A stretch of 64,000 bases of DNA from CADCVQ01 sp038260305 (GTDB taxonomy: Bacteria; Actinomycetota; Thermoleophilia; Solirubrobacterales; Solirubrobacteraceae): NCBI GenBank assembly GCA_038260305.1, contig JBBSNY010000010.1, positions 1 through 64,000 on the forward strand, written 5' to 3'. The position numbers and the translations under genes were made by a program. Below are positions 8,374 through 15,742 of the stretch, one piece after another; positions within the stretch are counted from its first letter, which is position 1; every line of letters begins with the position of its first letter. The notes below the pieces were generated by a model. It saw only the letters and a list, made by a program, of their open reading frames with translations, was not told the origin of the DNA and searched no databases.

Positions 8374-9399
8374 TTACGCCCGCTCGGGGCTCGGCGCACG
8401 TGATCGCCACGGTTGGCGCGCGGCGACGCCAACGCCGTAGACGCCGAGGTACAGCGCGCCGCCGCCCGCGGCGATCGCAAGCGTGTAGCTGATCGGCTTG
8501 GCGAACGCGCCACCGAGGATCTGCGGGATCAGCGCGATCGCGAGCGCCGGCGGGTGCGGGGCGGCAAGCAACAGCATGACGACGAGCGTTCCGACGATCG
8601 CGAGCGCGCCCGCGACCCAGGCCACGGGCACGAGCGCCGTCGCGACCGACCCGCACAGCGCCGCACCGACGAGCAGCGCCCAGCGGCGCAGCCCGACCTG
8701 CGCCTCGAGCGGGCCGCGCCCGAGCCATTCGAGACACGAGACAAACAGCGGCGGCGCGATCACGGCGGCCGGCAGCGCCAGCAGCTCGCCGCCCACGAGG
8801 ATCCACATGACGATCACGAGCCAGGCCCCGGCGACGGCGCCGGTTGCGTAGCGTCCCGAGCCCGCAACGCCATGCGGACCCCGCGCGCGTGGCGGATATG
8901 TTGCCCCTGGCGACACAAAGGTGCCACGCGCGCCCGCCCGGCGGCGCGGCTGGCGCTCGCGCTCACGCTCGCGTGGGAAGAAGCGCATGCCGGCCGCGAC
9001 CACGAGCGAGATCACGAGCACGGCGAGCGGATAGCTGTACTCGCGCACGTCGAAGACGATCGGCAGCACGGCGGCCGACATCGACGGGGCGAGGCGCGTG
9101 TCGAGCAGCTGCAGCGCGATCATCGCGACCGTGACGGCGACGAGGAGCGTCGCCGTCGACGACAGGTCCGCGCGCAGCAGCAGCACGCCGGCGGCGGCGA
9201 AGACCGGCGGCAGCAGGGCGACCCGCCAGCGCGACGCCGACCAGCCCGGCAGGCCGAGCGACCAGATGCCCATCACGAGCGCGGCGCCCTCCGGGAAGAT
9301 GATCTCGTTCGTGCCGAGCAGCGATGCGAGCGCGAGCATCGGCACGACGACCGCCAACGGCAGCACCCAAGCCACGTCGATCCGCCGTCCGCCGTGCAC
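8374..9399 (-). CDS. HPP-family integral membrane protein
   Basis: Membrane protein of 341 residues with about eight hydrophobic segments in two groups (residues ~10-150 and ~190-325), joined by a basic loop rich in Arg near 145-180. The second half carries the family's APHPPALAIAL motif near residue 290, and the first half has NEIIFPEGAALVMG, also seen in HPP proteins. Some HPP proteins have been linked to nitrite transport, but the family is poorly characterised and no substrate can be inferred here. The ATG at 9399 gives a short N-terminus before the first helix. Confidence 0.8.
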   Translation of the reverse strand: MHGGRRIDVAWVLPLAVVVPMLALASLLGTNEIIFPEGAALVMGIWSLGLPGWSASRWRVALLPPVFAAAGVLLLRADLSSTATLLVAVTVAMIALQLLDTRLAPSMSAAVLPIVFDVREYSYPLAVLVISLVVAAGMRFFPRERERERQPRRRAGARGTFVSPGATYPPRARGPHGVAGSGRYATGAVAGAWLVIVMWILVGGELLALPAAVIAPPLFVSCLEWLGRGPLEAQVGLRRWALLVGAALCGSVATALVPVAWVAGALAIVGTLVVMLLLAAPHPPALAIALIPQILGGAFAKPISYTLAIAAGGGALYLGVYGVGVAARQPWRSRAPSPERA

Positions 9400-9407
9400 G
9401 GCGCGGA

Positions 9408-9965
9408 TTAGATCAGGCTTGGCCTTGAGACAGACCGGTCACCCGCGGTGGCGCGCCGGTACTCGACGCATGCCATCCCGAAGACGGGATCCTCGAAGCG
9501 GTCGCGTGTCAGGCTCCAGCCCTCGCGCTCGTAGAAGCGCCGCCCGCGACCATGGTCGGCCGGCGTCCACAGCCGCAGCGCGCGGTAGCCCTGATCGGCG
9601 GCGGCTTTCATCGCGTCCGTGTGCAGGAGCGTCGCGAGGCCTCCGCCCCACCATTCGCGGGCGATGAAGAGCTGCCAGAAATGCAGCAGCCCCGGCTCGT
9701 CGTCGGGGACGCGCGAGTCGGTGGCGGGCAACCAGCCGACATGGCCGACGAGGCGCTCGCCGTCGTGCGCCAGGCAACACCAGGCGGTCGGCTTGGCGAG
9801 CGTCGCCGCGATGCGGCCGCGCTCGCCGTCGAGGCTCGGCGGCTCCCAGCCCGGCGGCCCGAAGTCCTTGTAGCTCTCGAAGCCGGCATAGACGAGCTCG
9901 GCGATCTGAGGCGCGTCGTCGGCGATCCCGGAGCGGAAGGCGAGCTCGTCGCAGGGCGATTGCAT
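9408..9965 (-). CDS. GNAT-family N-acetyltransferase
   Basis: Cytosolic acetyltransferase of 185 residues. It has the GNAT layout: N-terminal strand LAFRSGIADDAPQIAEL, core strand CLAHDGERLVGHVGWL, motif A WQLFIAREWWGGGLATLLH (acetyl-CoA binding, with the usual R/Q-x-x-G-x-G/A replaced by EWWGGGLA), and motif B RLWTPADHGRGRRFYEREGW. The substrate, whether a small molecule or a protein N-terminus, cannot be told. The ATG at 9965 (MQSPCDEL) fits the normal family length; longer frames upstream are antisense to nothing and have no coding bias. Confidence 0.85.
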   Translation of the reverse strand: MQSPCDELAFRSGIADDAPQIAELVYAGFESYKDFGPPGWEPPSLDGERGRIAATLAKPTAWCCLAHDGERLVGHVGWLPATDSRVPDDEPGLLHFWQLFIAREWWGGGLATLLHTDAMKAAADQGYRALRLWTPADHGRGRRFYEREGWSLTRDRFEDPVFGMACVEYRRATAGDRSVSRPSLI

Positions 9966-10023
9966 CGCCAGCGGACGATACGCCCGCCACCCCGCGGCGC
10001 CGCGGGAGGACGGGCGCCGTCGA

Positions 10024-10986
10024 TCAGCTGCAGATGTTCGTGGGCGCGTACGTGTGGGACACGATGCCGATGCCCGGGACGGAGAGGTAGATCGTGTCGC
10101 CGTCGACAGCCATCGCATCGTACGGGTAGCCGTCCTCGTCGTCGGGGCCGGCCGGGTTCGTCACGACCTCGTCGTCGGTGCACGTCGAGGTGGTCCGGAA
10201 CAGAACCGCCTGGTTGGGGTCGCCGGCGTGCAGCGCGTCGACGAGCGACCACAGGCGCGCGCCGGCGCCGAGCGTGAGACCCACGACGTTCTCGTCGCTA
10301 TCCCCCTCGGACCCGGCGACGAACGCCGACCGCAGGTGCGTCCCGTTGACGGTCTGAGCGAACGCGTATGAGTAGACGTCTGCGGCGACGGCGCCGACGT
10401 TCGTCCCGCGCAGATCGACCCAACGGATGCTGTCGATGCCGAACTTCCTGGCGTCCTTCGGCAGCGACAGGTGCTTGGGGGCGCCGGCGCCCCTGCGCAC
10501 GAACAGACCTGAGCGGCTCGGGTCGTGGACGCGCGACTTGCCTTTGGTCTTCGTGCATTCGAGGCCGTAGGCGACACGCTCGAGCCAGCGCGACGGCGCC
10601 GTCGTCAGCGAGCAGTTGGATGGGGCGAGCTTCTTGTAGGAGCTGCGATGGCCCGCGAGGTCGTCGGAGTAGGCCTTGCAGCTCTTCGTACCAGCGCAAC
10701 GCACGTAAGTGAGCACGAGCCTGCCGTGGCCGTCGTGGCCGAGGTCGAGCGACGGGTAGTAGCCCGTCGGCGCGCCCTGCACCGGCCCGATCGTGCCGTC
10801 GGTGCCGCGCTGCATGAGCTGGTTGTTCGGGAAGCTGCCGGTCTTCCAGACGACGACGCCGTCGAGGGCGGTCATGCGCTGGGCATCGACGCCGGGCACG
10901 ACGACGGTGTCGGCGGCATTGGCGGTGGCGGGAAGCGCGGCGAGCGCGGCGAGCGTCAGTGCGGAGAGGAGGGTTCGCTTGAGCAT
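10024..10986 (-). CDS. Secreted protein of unknown function
   Basis: Protein of 320 residues beginning MLKRTLLSALTLAALAALPA followed by TANAAD, a clear Sec signal peptide with cleavage likely after NAA. The exported part has repeated short beta-like segments (DGVVVWKTGSF, HDGHGRLVLTYVRC, GARLWSLVDALH, DGDTIYLSVPG), resembling a beta-propeller with several Cys that could form disulfides (C-AGTKSC, C-SLTT, LECTKTK, STCTDDE, final NICS). No enzyme motif is recognised. Similar lineage-specific exported proteins are common in Thermoleophilia. The start at 10986 is set by the signal peptide. Confidence 0.75.
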   Translation of the reverse strand: MLKRTLLSALTLAALAALPATANAADTVVVPGVDAQRMTALDGVVVWKTGSFPNNQLMQRGTDGTIGPVQGAPTGYYPSLDLGHDGHGRLVLTYVRCAGTKSCKAYSDDLAGHRSSYKKLAPSNCSLTTAPSRWLERVAYGLECTKTKGKSRVHDPSRSGLFVRRGAGAPKHLSLPKDARKFGIDSIRWVDLRGTNVGAVAADVYSYAFAQTVNGTHLRSAFVAGSEGDSDENVVGLTLGAGARLWSLVDALHAGDPNQAVLFRTTSTCTDDEVVTNPAGPDDEDGYPYDAMAVDGDTIYLSVPGIGIVSHTYAPTNICS

Positions 10987-11078
10987 GCAGCGATTGTGCG
11001 GGCGCGCGCGGCGGCGCGGTGCAAACCAAGGTGTAGAGATCGCCCCCCTACGGCCGCGCTCTATCGTCGCTGCTTCCG

Positions 11079-11244
11079 ATGACCGCGTTCTGGATCGTCT
11101 TCGGATTTCTCGTTCTACGGCGTGTTGAGCGAGATCGTCTGGCTGACGGCCGGCTTCGTCGCGCGCTGGTACGGCGTGGCCGTGGCGGTCATCGTCGTGG
11201 TCGTCGGCCTGCCCGCCCTCGTGCTGTCCGGGTCGCAGTTCTGA
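11079..11244 (+). pseudogene. Small membrane protein gene with a frameshift
   Basis: The ATG at 11079 opens MTAFWIVFGFLV, a hydrophobic helix, but this frame then loses coding character. From about 11113 the next frame continues FYGVLSEIVWLTAGF and a second helix AVAVIVVVVGLPALVL, ending SGSQF at the TGA at 11242. Joined across one missing base, the product would be a two-helix membrane protein of about 54 residues. Either one base is lost near 11110 (gene decay or a sequencing error), or translation really starts at the in-frame GTG at 11122. Function unknown. Confidence 0.5.
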
Positions 11245-11245
11245 G

Positions 11246-11506
11246 TCATTCCCACGGCAGCGGGATGGCGAGCGTGCGGCTCGCGGCGTCGGCGTAGAAC
11301 GCACACGACCGCAACGTGCTCGGCGAGCCCGGGACGAGGGTCGCGGCCCGCGGTCCACGGGGACGCCGTGGCGTTCGTGGCCGAGCCGCACGACCGTGCG
11401 GCTGGGCGCGGGCTCCAGGCGCGGCAGGGCGATCGCGCCCTCCGCGAGCTCGACCGCGAGGATCCGCCAGCCGTCGGCGCGCGGGGCGGTACTTCTCGGC
11501 GCTCAA
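11246..11506 (-). pseudogene. Small conserved-looking gene with two compensating frameshifts
   Basis: Read on the minus strand, coding-like sequence switches frame twice. It begins LSAEKYRPAR (TTG at 11506), moves near 11478 to a frame reading DGWRILAVELAEGAIALPRL and HERHGVPVDRG, and returns near 11345 to ATLVPGSPSTLR and AFYADAASRTLAIPLPWE before its stop at 11246. Read this way it makes a coherent ~86-residue acidic/hydrophobic protein with normal codon bias; any single frame is Arg-rich nonsense. Two opposite single-base indels explain it. Whether they are real mutations or sequence errors cannot be decided here. Function unknown. Confidence 0.5.
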
Positions 11507-11610
11507 CGCGCCCAGGCTTGTGCCTTTCCTTGGTCATGGGATGAGGGTACGCCGCGCGTGGGTCGGGCGGGCGCGCGGCGGGAGGGCGCGGCGCGGCGCG
11601 GCGCGAGCGG

Positions 11611-12627
11611 TCAGGCGCCCTTGCGGGCGCGGCTGGGGGCGACCCGCGAGGGCTCGTCGGGCATCTTCGGATAGACGGGCGGCCACGGTGCGTCGTGCAG
11701 GCCGTTCGCGCGGTCGCGTTCGTGCATGTCCAGCAGCGGCTCGAGCGACTGGGGAGCGTCGTTGATCGCCTCCCACGGGTCGCTGTGGTCCGCGAGATGC
11801 TGTGGCACGGTGGCCATCGTGAGCTCGTCGGGATGCAGCTCGTCGACGTCCTCCCAGCGCAACGGCGTGGAGACCTGCGCCCCCTTTCGCGCGCGTACCG
11901 ACCAGGCGCCGAAGACGGTCTTGTGCGGCGCGTTCTGGTTGAAGTCGACGAAGATCCGTCGACCGCGCTCCTCCTTCCACCAGGCGGCGGTCAGGATGTC
12001 GGGCCGGCGGCGCTCGAGCTCGCGCGCGATCGCGACGGCAGCCGAGCGCACCTCGTAGGAGTCCCACTTGGGCTGCAGCCGGACGTAGACGTGCAGGCCG
12101 CGGTTGCCGGTGGTCTTGGGGTAGCTGGTGATGCCCAGCTCCTCGAGCAGCTTGTGGACCTCGGTGGCGGCTTTGCGGACATCGGTGAAGTCGGTGCCGG
12201 GCTGCGGGTCCAGGTCGAGCCTCAGCTCGTCGCAGTGGTCGGGATCGTCCGCGAGGTACGGCCAGACGTGAAAGCCGAGGCAGGCGAGGTTGACCGCCCA
12301 CGCGACGTGCGCGCTGTCGGCCGCGACGAGCGCGCGCGACGGCGTGCCGTTGACGGTCTGCACCGTCGTCGTCTGCAGCCAGTCAGGCGCGCTGTCGGGC
12401 ACGCGTTTCTGAAAGAACGACGGCCCGCCGGCGCCCTTGGGGAAGCGCTGCATGAGGACCGGCCGCCCGCCCATCGTCCGCAGCAGCGGCTCGGCGACGG
12501 CGACGTAGTAGTCGACGAGGTCGCGCTTGGTCTCGCCGCGCTCGGCGAACAGAACCTTGCCAGGGCTGGTGATGCGAACATGTTGGCCGTCGAGCTCGAG
12601 AATCTGGGCGTCGTCTTTGGAGGCCAC
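11611..12627 (-). CDS. ligD: LigD-type DNA primase-polymerase (stand-alone Pol domain)
   Basis: Polymerase (PolDom/archaeo-eukaryotic primase) domain of the NHEJ ligase LigD, 338 residues, as a single-domain protein. It adds ribo- or deoxyribonucleotides at double-strand-break ends. Landmarks: N-terminal SPGKVLFAERGETKRDLVDYY, FQKRVPD, the metal-binding pair in ELRLDLDPQPGTDF, KTTGNRGLHVYVRLQP (phosphate- and metal-binding His), and FVDFNQNAPHKTVFGAWSVR. I start at GTG 12627 (VASKDDAQILEL). No Ku gene and no ATP-dependent ligase or phosphoesterase domain lies in this window, so partners must be elsewhere. A basic C-terminal tail ends SRARKGA. Confidence 0.9.
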   Translation of the reverse strand: MASKDDAQILELDGQHVRITSPGKVLFAERGETKRDLVDYYVAVAEPLLRTMGGRPVLMQRFPKGAGGPSFFQKRVPDSAPDWLQTTTVQTVNGTPSRALVAADSAHVAWAVNLACLGFHVWPYLADDPDHCDELRLDLDPQPGTDFTDVRKAATEVHKLLEELGITSYPKTTGNRGLHVYVRLQPKWDSYEVRSAAVAIARELERRRPDILTAAWWKEERGRRIFVDFNQNAPHKTVFGAWSVRARKGAQVSTPLRWEDVDELHPDELTMATVPQHLADHSDPWEAINDAPQSLEPLLDMHERDRANGLHDAPWPPVYPKMPDEPSRVAPSRARKGA

Positions 12628-12956
12628 TGGCCGCAACCGTACCGAGGGCTGGCAGCGGAGCAAACAGGAGACGATGAGGGGACGGCCCGGCCCCTGCCGG
12701 CGGGACCGCCCATAGGGGTAACGAGACGACGGGCGGTAGGTATCGGTGTTGGCGGATGTAGCGCGGGTCTGCGGTGTAGGCATACGCGCAACCTTGCCAA
12801 CGAGGGCGAGCAACGGCTCGCGGGCCCGCTGCTCGTACCGGAGCATTCCTCCTGTGATGGCGATGTCGCGCATTGCGCAAGCACGTCAACACCATTGGGA
12901 TGGTCCCCTCTGCACCAACGATAGTGTCCACTGTGCACCAATGATAGTGTTAGTTC
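12628..12956. other. Intergenic region between ligD and the DUF4143 ATPase gene
   Basis: These 329 bp separate two divergent genes. The right end carries a direct repeat and a probable promoter for the ATPase gene (12911-12950). The rest has a lower GC content than its surroundings, with one AGGAGG (minus strand, near 12848) that leads only into non-coding-like frames. I see no RNA gene. Confidence 0.5.
12911..12950 (+). promoter_or_regulatory. Paired 17-bp direct repeats with a probable leaderless promoter
   Basis: TGCACCAACGATAGTGT (12911-12927) recurs as TGCACCAATGATAGTGT (12934-12950), a 23-bp period, two helical turns. The second copy ends with TAGTGT, a fair -10 hexamer placed six bases before the GTG start at 12957, which fits a leaderless transcript. 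The repeats could be tandem operator sites. Binding protein unknown. Confidence 0.5.
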
Positions 12957-14240
12957 GTGCCTCGGAGCCACGGCTACCAGCGTCGGGTCCTCGATGACGA
13001 GCTCGACGCGCTCATGCTCGGCCTGCCCGCGATTGCCTTGGAGGGGCCGAAAGCCGTCGGCAAGACGGCTACCGCTTTGGAGCGGGCGGCAACTGTGCAC
13101 GAGCTCGACGACCCCGACCAGCGCGCGGTCGCGGAGGCCGATCCGGACCGTCTGCTCGCCGCCACACCACCGGTGCTCATCGACGAGTGGCAATTCGTCC
13201 CAGCAGTGTGGGACCGGGTCCGTCGTGCGGTCGACGCTGATCGCACTCCTGGTCGGTTCCTCCTGACCGGCTCCTCCTCGCCAGTGGAGCGCGGGACGCA
13301 CTCCGGTGCGGGGCGCGTCGTCGATCTACGGATGCGCCCGTTCGCGCTCGCCGAACGGCTGGCGCAGCCGCCGAGCGTCAGCCTTGAAGAGCTGCTCCGA
13401 GGCCGGCGCCCGGTCATCGCCGGACAGTGCAGCCTGACGCTGGAGGACTACACCGACGAGGTCCTCCGCTCGGGCTTCCCCGGACTGCGTGGGCTTCCAG
13501 AGCGTGCGTCGAGAGCGCAACTCGACGCCTACCTGCGGCGCGTCGTCGATCGCGATTTCCCTGAGCTCGGGCGTGCCGTTCGCAACCCGACCCTGTTGCG
13601 GCGGTGGATGGCGGCGTACGCGGCGGCCACGGCGACGTCGACGTCGTTCGAGAAGATTCGTGCGGCAGCGACGGGCGGCGAGGATGACAAGCCGGCAAAG
13701 ACGACCGCTCGGGCCTACCGCGACATCCTCGAGCGCCTCTTCATCCTCGACGACCTGCCCGGATGGCAGCCCTCGCGTAACCACATCGCGCAGTTCGCCC
13801 TGCCCCCAAAGCACCATCTCGCAGACCCAGCCTTAGCTGCCCGGCTACTGGGCGCGGACCGCGACACGCTCCTCAGAGGCTCGTCGTCCGGGCCGACCGT
13901 TCCACGCGACGGCACGCTGCTCGGCGCCCTCTTCGAGTCCCTCGTGACGCTGTCGGTACGGGTGTACGCCCAGGCGGCAGAGGCCTCCGTCGGACACCTG
14001 CGCACGAAGGGAGGCAGGCACGAGGTCGACCTCATCGTCGAGCGCCCCGACGGCAAGGTCATCGCCATCGAGGTCAAGCTGGGGGCAACCCCTCGCAGCG
14101 CCGATACCAAGCACCTGAGCTGGCTGACCGCGGAACTCGGCGACGACCTCCTCGACGCCGTCGTGATCACGACCGGCCGCGACGCCTACCGGCGCGAGGA
14201 CGGCATCGCCATCGTGCCCGCCGCCCTTCTCGGACCCTGA
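12957..14240 (+). CDS. AAA_14/DUF4143 ATPase with nuclease-like C-terminus
   Basis: Protein of 427 residues of the widespread AAA_14-DUF4143 class. Residues ~20-130 form the ATPase: Walker A EGPKAVGKT, Walker B PVLIDEWQFVP, sensor LLTGSSSP. Residues ~175-330 are the DUF4143 winged-helix region (SGFPGLRGLPERASR, DAYLRRVVDRDFPELG, RAYRDILERLFILDDLP). The C-terminus has a PD-(D/E)XK-like layout, EVDLIVERPDGKVIAIEVKLG near 365. These proteins are scattered by horizontal transfer and their role is unsettled. It begins at a GTG with no Shine-Dalgarno, right after a -10-like element. It borders the Wadjet operon, running toward it on the opposite strand, at the edge of a defence region. Confidence 0.85.
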   Translation: MPRSHGYQRRVLDDELDALMLGLPAIALEGPKAVGKTATALERAATVHELDDPDQRAVAEADPDRLLAATPPVLIDEWQFVPAVWDRVRRAVDADRTPGRFLLTGSSSPVERGTHSGAGRVVDLRMRPFALAERLAQPPSVSLEELLRGRRPVIAGQCSLTLEDYTDEVLRSGFPGLRGLPERASRAQLDAYLRRVVDRDFPELGRAVRNPTLLRRWMAAYAAATATSTSFEKIRAAATGGEDDKPAKTTARAYRDILERLFILDDLPGWQPSRNHIAQFALPPKHHLADPALAARLLGADRDTLLRGSSSGPTVPRDGTLLGALFESLVTLSVRVYAQAAEASVGHLRTKGGRHEVDLIVERPDGKVIAIEVKLGATPRSADTKHLSWLTAELGDDLLDAVVITTGRDAYRREDGIAIVPAALLGP

Positions 14241-14402
14241 GGACCGCACGGCGGAACTCCAGGTCGTCGTGGATCAAGGCCTGCACGTTCTGCCGGACGA
14301 ACGCCAACCTTCGCGGGCGTCGAGTTGGCAGCGCGCTTCGTGGGAGTCTCCCCCGGATCATCGCATCGCGGAGCGGAGGACGGGACCGTACATCGACGGC
14401 GT

Positions 14403-15659
14403 CTACTCAGACGGTGTGCGGTCGCTCTGGCCGAAATGAGCCGAGGCAGCCCGCAGGTCGCCGATCAGCTCGACCACCGTCTGCTCCTCCTGCACGATGC
14501 GACCGACTGTGGCCATCGCGGTGGCGAGCTCCGCGAGCGACGCGTCATCGGGGGGCGCCAGCGGGCGCCGATCCGCCAAAACGCTGCCGCCGCCGGCGTG
14601 CCGGTGGTACTCGTCGGGGTTCATCCGCCAGAGGCGCCCGTTCGTGATCGCGAGGAGACGGTCGAGGATGCGCAGGCCCTCGGGATCCATGTCGCCGTGG
14701 TGGCGGGGCGCAGCGCCGCCCTCGATCGTCGCCCGCAGCAGGCGCAAACAGGCCGTTGATGGCCATCCGCTCGTACACACGAGCGGTGGGCAGTTCTCGC
14801 CGAGGTCGTCGGCGGCCGCGGTCATGACGTCGGGGTTCTCGCAGGTGAAGACCGTTGGGCCGCATGCCAGGCACGAGATACCGCGCAGTTCTCGCAGCGT
14901 CAGCACGCGTGGCTGCGGACATCCGGGCCACACGCCCAGGCACAACACGGTGCTCGACAGCTCGTCACAGCCGAGGCCCCAGCGGTCATAGCGTGCCCGT
15001 CGCGCCTCCGCGCCGCCGCCGCCGGAATCGGTCTCGCCGTCGAGTGCCGCCAGCGCTCGTCGTACCGCCCCGTCGAGCGAGCGGTCGCGATCGAGGGCAT
15101 GCGGATCGCCGCCGCAGCACGACGCGGCGAAGCGCGCGAGTGTCTGCGGCGGATCGGCCGGGAGCGCCGCGACGACGGCGAGCGCGTGTTGCAGGAGCCC
15201 GAATGGGTCGCCGCCGCCGGTCCGGGCCGCGGCGCCGGTGGCGCGTTCGCGTTCGAGCCACGACTCGAGATCGGGGTGGCGGCGCAGCGCCGGGTGCGAG
15301 CGCAGCGCGCCCCAGCCGCCCTCGAGTGCCGCGGCCGCGGTGAGCCGGGCCGCACGGCGGTCGACGAGCGGGGCGCCGCCGAAGCCGGCGCACGACTCGA
15401 CAAGCCCGCCGGCAAAGCGGGGGGACTCCCGCATCGCCGCGTCGAGCGCGGCGAGATCGACGCTCGCCGTCGCGCCGGGGAGCACCGCTCGCCAGCGCGG
15501 CCCGAGCAACCCCGACAACTCACGGATCTCATCCTCGCGAAGGTCCGCGAGGCGCAGGCGCCCGGCCGCGCGCAGGCCGTTGCGTTCAAGGCGCCGCGCG
15601 GCGTCGCGCAGAACGCGTGTGAGGCCGCCGGGGCCCGGCACCGGCTCTGCGGGGCTCAC
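14403..15659 (-). CDS. jetD: Wadjet type II JetD: DUF3323/DUF2399 nuclease subunit
   Basis: TIGR02679-family protein of 418 residues, the last gene of the jetABCD operon. In Wadjet systems JetD is the topoisomerase/Toprim-type nuclease that cuts plasmid DNA held by the SMC complex. The N-terminal two thirds are the DUF3323 arm region; the C-terminal DUF2399 part shows Toprim hallmarks: VFTCENPDVM (acidic catalytic Glu) and HHGDMDPEGLRILDRLL (DxD pair), with WRMNPDEY between. The start is GTG 15659, whose G-T-G-A overlaps the stop of a 28-codon mini-gene and has GGAGG ten bases upstream. Catalytic acids are intact, so an active nuclease is expected. Confidence 0.9.
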   Translation of the reverse strand: MSPAEPVPGPGGLTRVLRDAARRLERNGLRAAGRLRLADLREDEIRELSGLLGPRWRAVLPGATASVDLAALDAAMRESPRFAGGLVESCAGFGGAPLVDRRAARLTAAAALEGGWGALRSHPALRRHPDLESWLERERATGAAARTGGGDPFGLLQHALAVVAALPADPPQTLARFAASCCGGDPHALDRDRSLDGAVRRALAALDGETDSGGGGAEARRARYDRWGLGCDELSSTVLCLGVWPGCPQPRVLTLRELRGISCLACGPTVFTCENPDVMTAAADDLGENCPPLVCTSGWPSTACLRLLRATIEGGAAPRHHGDMDPEGLRILDRLLAITNGRLWRMNPDEYHRHAGGGSVLADRRPLAPPDDASLAELATAMATVGRIVQEEQTVVELIGDLRAASAHFGQSDRTPSE

Positions 15660-15742
15660 CCGTTGACGACCTCCGTCTCGCAGCACCCACGCGCGGCGAT
15701 CGGCTGCGGCTGCGGCTCCGGCTGCGGCTTGGAGCGGGTCAC
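15656..15742 (-). CDS. 28-codon mini-gene wedged between jetC and jetD
   Basis: A GTG at 15742 overlaps the jetC stop as GTGA, and this frame runs 28 codons (VTRSKPQPEPQPQP... ending ETEVVNG) to a TGA that overlaps the jetD GTG in the same way. Its end matches the jetC end: JetC finishes TEVVDG with GACGGAGGTCGTCGACGG, the mini-gene TEVVNG with GACGGAGGTCGTCAACGG. It thus looks like a duplication of the gene junction that keeps the ribosome hand-over intact, with its own GGAGG before jetD. The peptide, rich in Pro and Gln, may have no role beyond coupling. Confidence 0.5.
   Translation of the reverse strand: MTRSKPQPEPQPQPIAARGCCETEVVNG

Noticed and set aside
12628..12873. N-terminal extension of the LigD polymerase starting near 12873
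   Set aside because: The extra codons are Arg/Pro-rich without family similarity; the conserved start is at GTG 12627.
14241..14402. Short minus-strand frame with AFVRQNVQALIHDDLEFRRA between the DUF4143 gene and jetD
   Set aside because: Some helical character but no start signal, no family and no conserved partner; too weak to call a gene.
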